From positions 4,116,556 through 4,180,555 of the forward strand of contig FN649735.1 of assembly GCA_000310025.1 (NCBI GenBank): DNA of 64,000 nucleotides, given 5' to 3'. The DNA comes from Ectocarpus siliculosus. Taxonomy: Eukaryota > Sar > Phaeophyceae > Ectocarpales > Ectocarpaceae. The notes beneath the pieces were generated by a model, which saw only the letters and a list, made by a program, of their open reading frames with translations, made no database searches and was not told where the DNA came from. This document shows, one piece after another, positions 63,036 through 64,000 of this stretch (position 1 is its first letter; every line of letters starts with the position of its first letter). The position numbers were made by a program, and so were the translations under genes.

Positions 63036-64000
63036 AATCCCGTCCACGTGTTTGCTTCATCGAGGTATGCAGCCACCATCCTTCCCTCGGAAGATAACAA
63101 GACGGGCAAACATTTTCTCATGGATAGTAGACGGCAGAACTATACCGCGCGCCTGCAATTGTTCGTAGAAGGTTCCTTCTTCTGCTCGAGCAGGACGCGC
63201 GGAAGGAAGATCCATGAGTACGGCAAGCAATGTGGTCTAGTAGAGGAATCGTGATCTCCAAAATCTAGCAGGTTGGATAGTCCATCTATGTAGCGACAGT
63301 CTGATTGGCTGCTGCAGGACACAAGCGATATTTCTTGAGTGCTGCCCCTGGCGATGGCGACGCTCCGTCGACACAACTCTAGGGATACTGCCCGTGCCTT
63401 CAATCCCTCCACCAGCCAGTCAGCATGCCAACGACACCAGCCGCGACGAGCCGGTGAACGTCGGGCCCACAAATCGCGTGTTAGGCGCTATTGCAGTGAA
63501 TCATGGAGGTTTCCTAGGGTCACGTGACAACGCTCGTAGTGTAGCCCTAACCCTAACCCTAACCCGAAGTGATGCGATTACTTCCGGTCTCTCTGGCAAA
63601 AGTGACCTCTAATCATGTACACTAATCCTCGATGCTGCCATGGACTCTTTGTTCTCCGGCAGAAACGTCGCCGACTTCGGGCTGTTCCACTAAACTTGGT
63701 GTCCGCACGAGCGAAGCGAAAGCCAGTCGTGCTCCTCGACGCACGAAGTGAAGCTCGGTCGGTGTTGGAACATGTGCGACATCAACAAGGGTTAAGGATG
63801 CACTGCACGAATTGAAGTAGAGGGACAGGTTTCCCAAGATATATCGGCAACGTAGAGTATGTCGGGCTTTTGGCTTTGGAGGGGTATCGAAAGCGCACGC
63901 GGAGGAAGGATTGGTGATGTACCGTTCGACCGGTGCTTGAATGTCGAGTGCTCGGATTGTTCCTGAATAGTTAACGGGCCCGGGGTGAGAAGGAAGGTCA
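63036..64000. other. Right flank, no supported gene
   Basis: Short open frames on both strands near 63615-63837 show no recognisable domain or splice context. Contains the telomere-like array at 63545. Confidence 0.45.
63545..63565. repeat. Interstitial telomere-like repeat, (CCCTAA)3CCC
   Basis: 21 bp of perfect TTAGGG-type repeat on the minus strand. A degenerate form (TTAGGGTTAACGCTAGGGTTG) is at window positions 1-21. Confidence 0.85.

Overview
The window looks like intron-rich nuclear DNA from a stramenopile, most likely a brown alga of the Ectocarpus type. That attribution is inference. It rests on many short exons with GT-AG introns, secreted WSC-domain and cysteine-rich proteins, class 3 lipases, moderately high GC, and a mix of Ty3/gypsy, tyrosine-recombinase (YR) and non-LTR retroelements. 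There is no operon-like organisation. Two runs of N (20070-20164 and 49448-49547) mark a draft assembly.

Layout. At 1-12.3 kb lie two divergently transcribed, paralogous class 3 lipase genes: a minus-strand one running off the left edge and a plus-strand one ending at 12296. A large foldback repeat (3341-3948) sits between them. From 12.3 to 19.5 kb the DNA is gene-poor, with tandem repeats, two 5'-truncated LINE tails, one plausible secreted-protein exon (17359-17778) and one weak minus-strand first exon. From 19.86 to 34.14 kb there is a nested structure: an old solo LTR split by a 13.9-kb Ty3/gypsy chromovirus on the minus strand, whose two 309-bp LTRs are identical. From 34.4 to 37.8 kb there is a decayed LINE with an internal inversion. 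From 39.6 to 45.6 kb there is a secreted cysteine-rich gene whose intron holds a small non-autonomous LTR element. From 47.49 to 54.84 kb there is a YR retrotransposon with split direct repeats. From 55.88 to 63.04 kb there is a five-domain WSC gene with strikingly regular exons but a TGA replacing a conserved Cys codon. A short interstitial telomere-like array lies at 63545.

The most unusual system is the chromovirus. Besides Gag (CCHC knuckle), RT, RNase H, integrase and chromodomain it encodes a full YbiA/NADAR-type domain, a family linked to ADP-ribose/NAD chemistry. This domain is placed after Gag, behind a single in-frame TGA, where the first half of the protease would be expected. The element also has two large extra 5' ORFs (Ser-rich; RGG/RS-rich), a possible Tudor-like barrel after the chromodomain, and a 3' UTR array of hairpins whose stems appear to covary. 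It inserted into a solo LTR of its own family, in the opposite orientation. It carries several frameshifts despite identical LTRs, which suggests either assembly errors or mobilisation in trans.

Exon boundaries were inferred by eye from splice signals, reading-frame phase and comparison of paralogous exons within the window. No search or alignment program was run.
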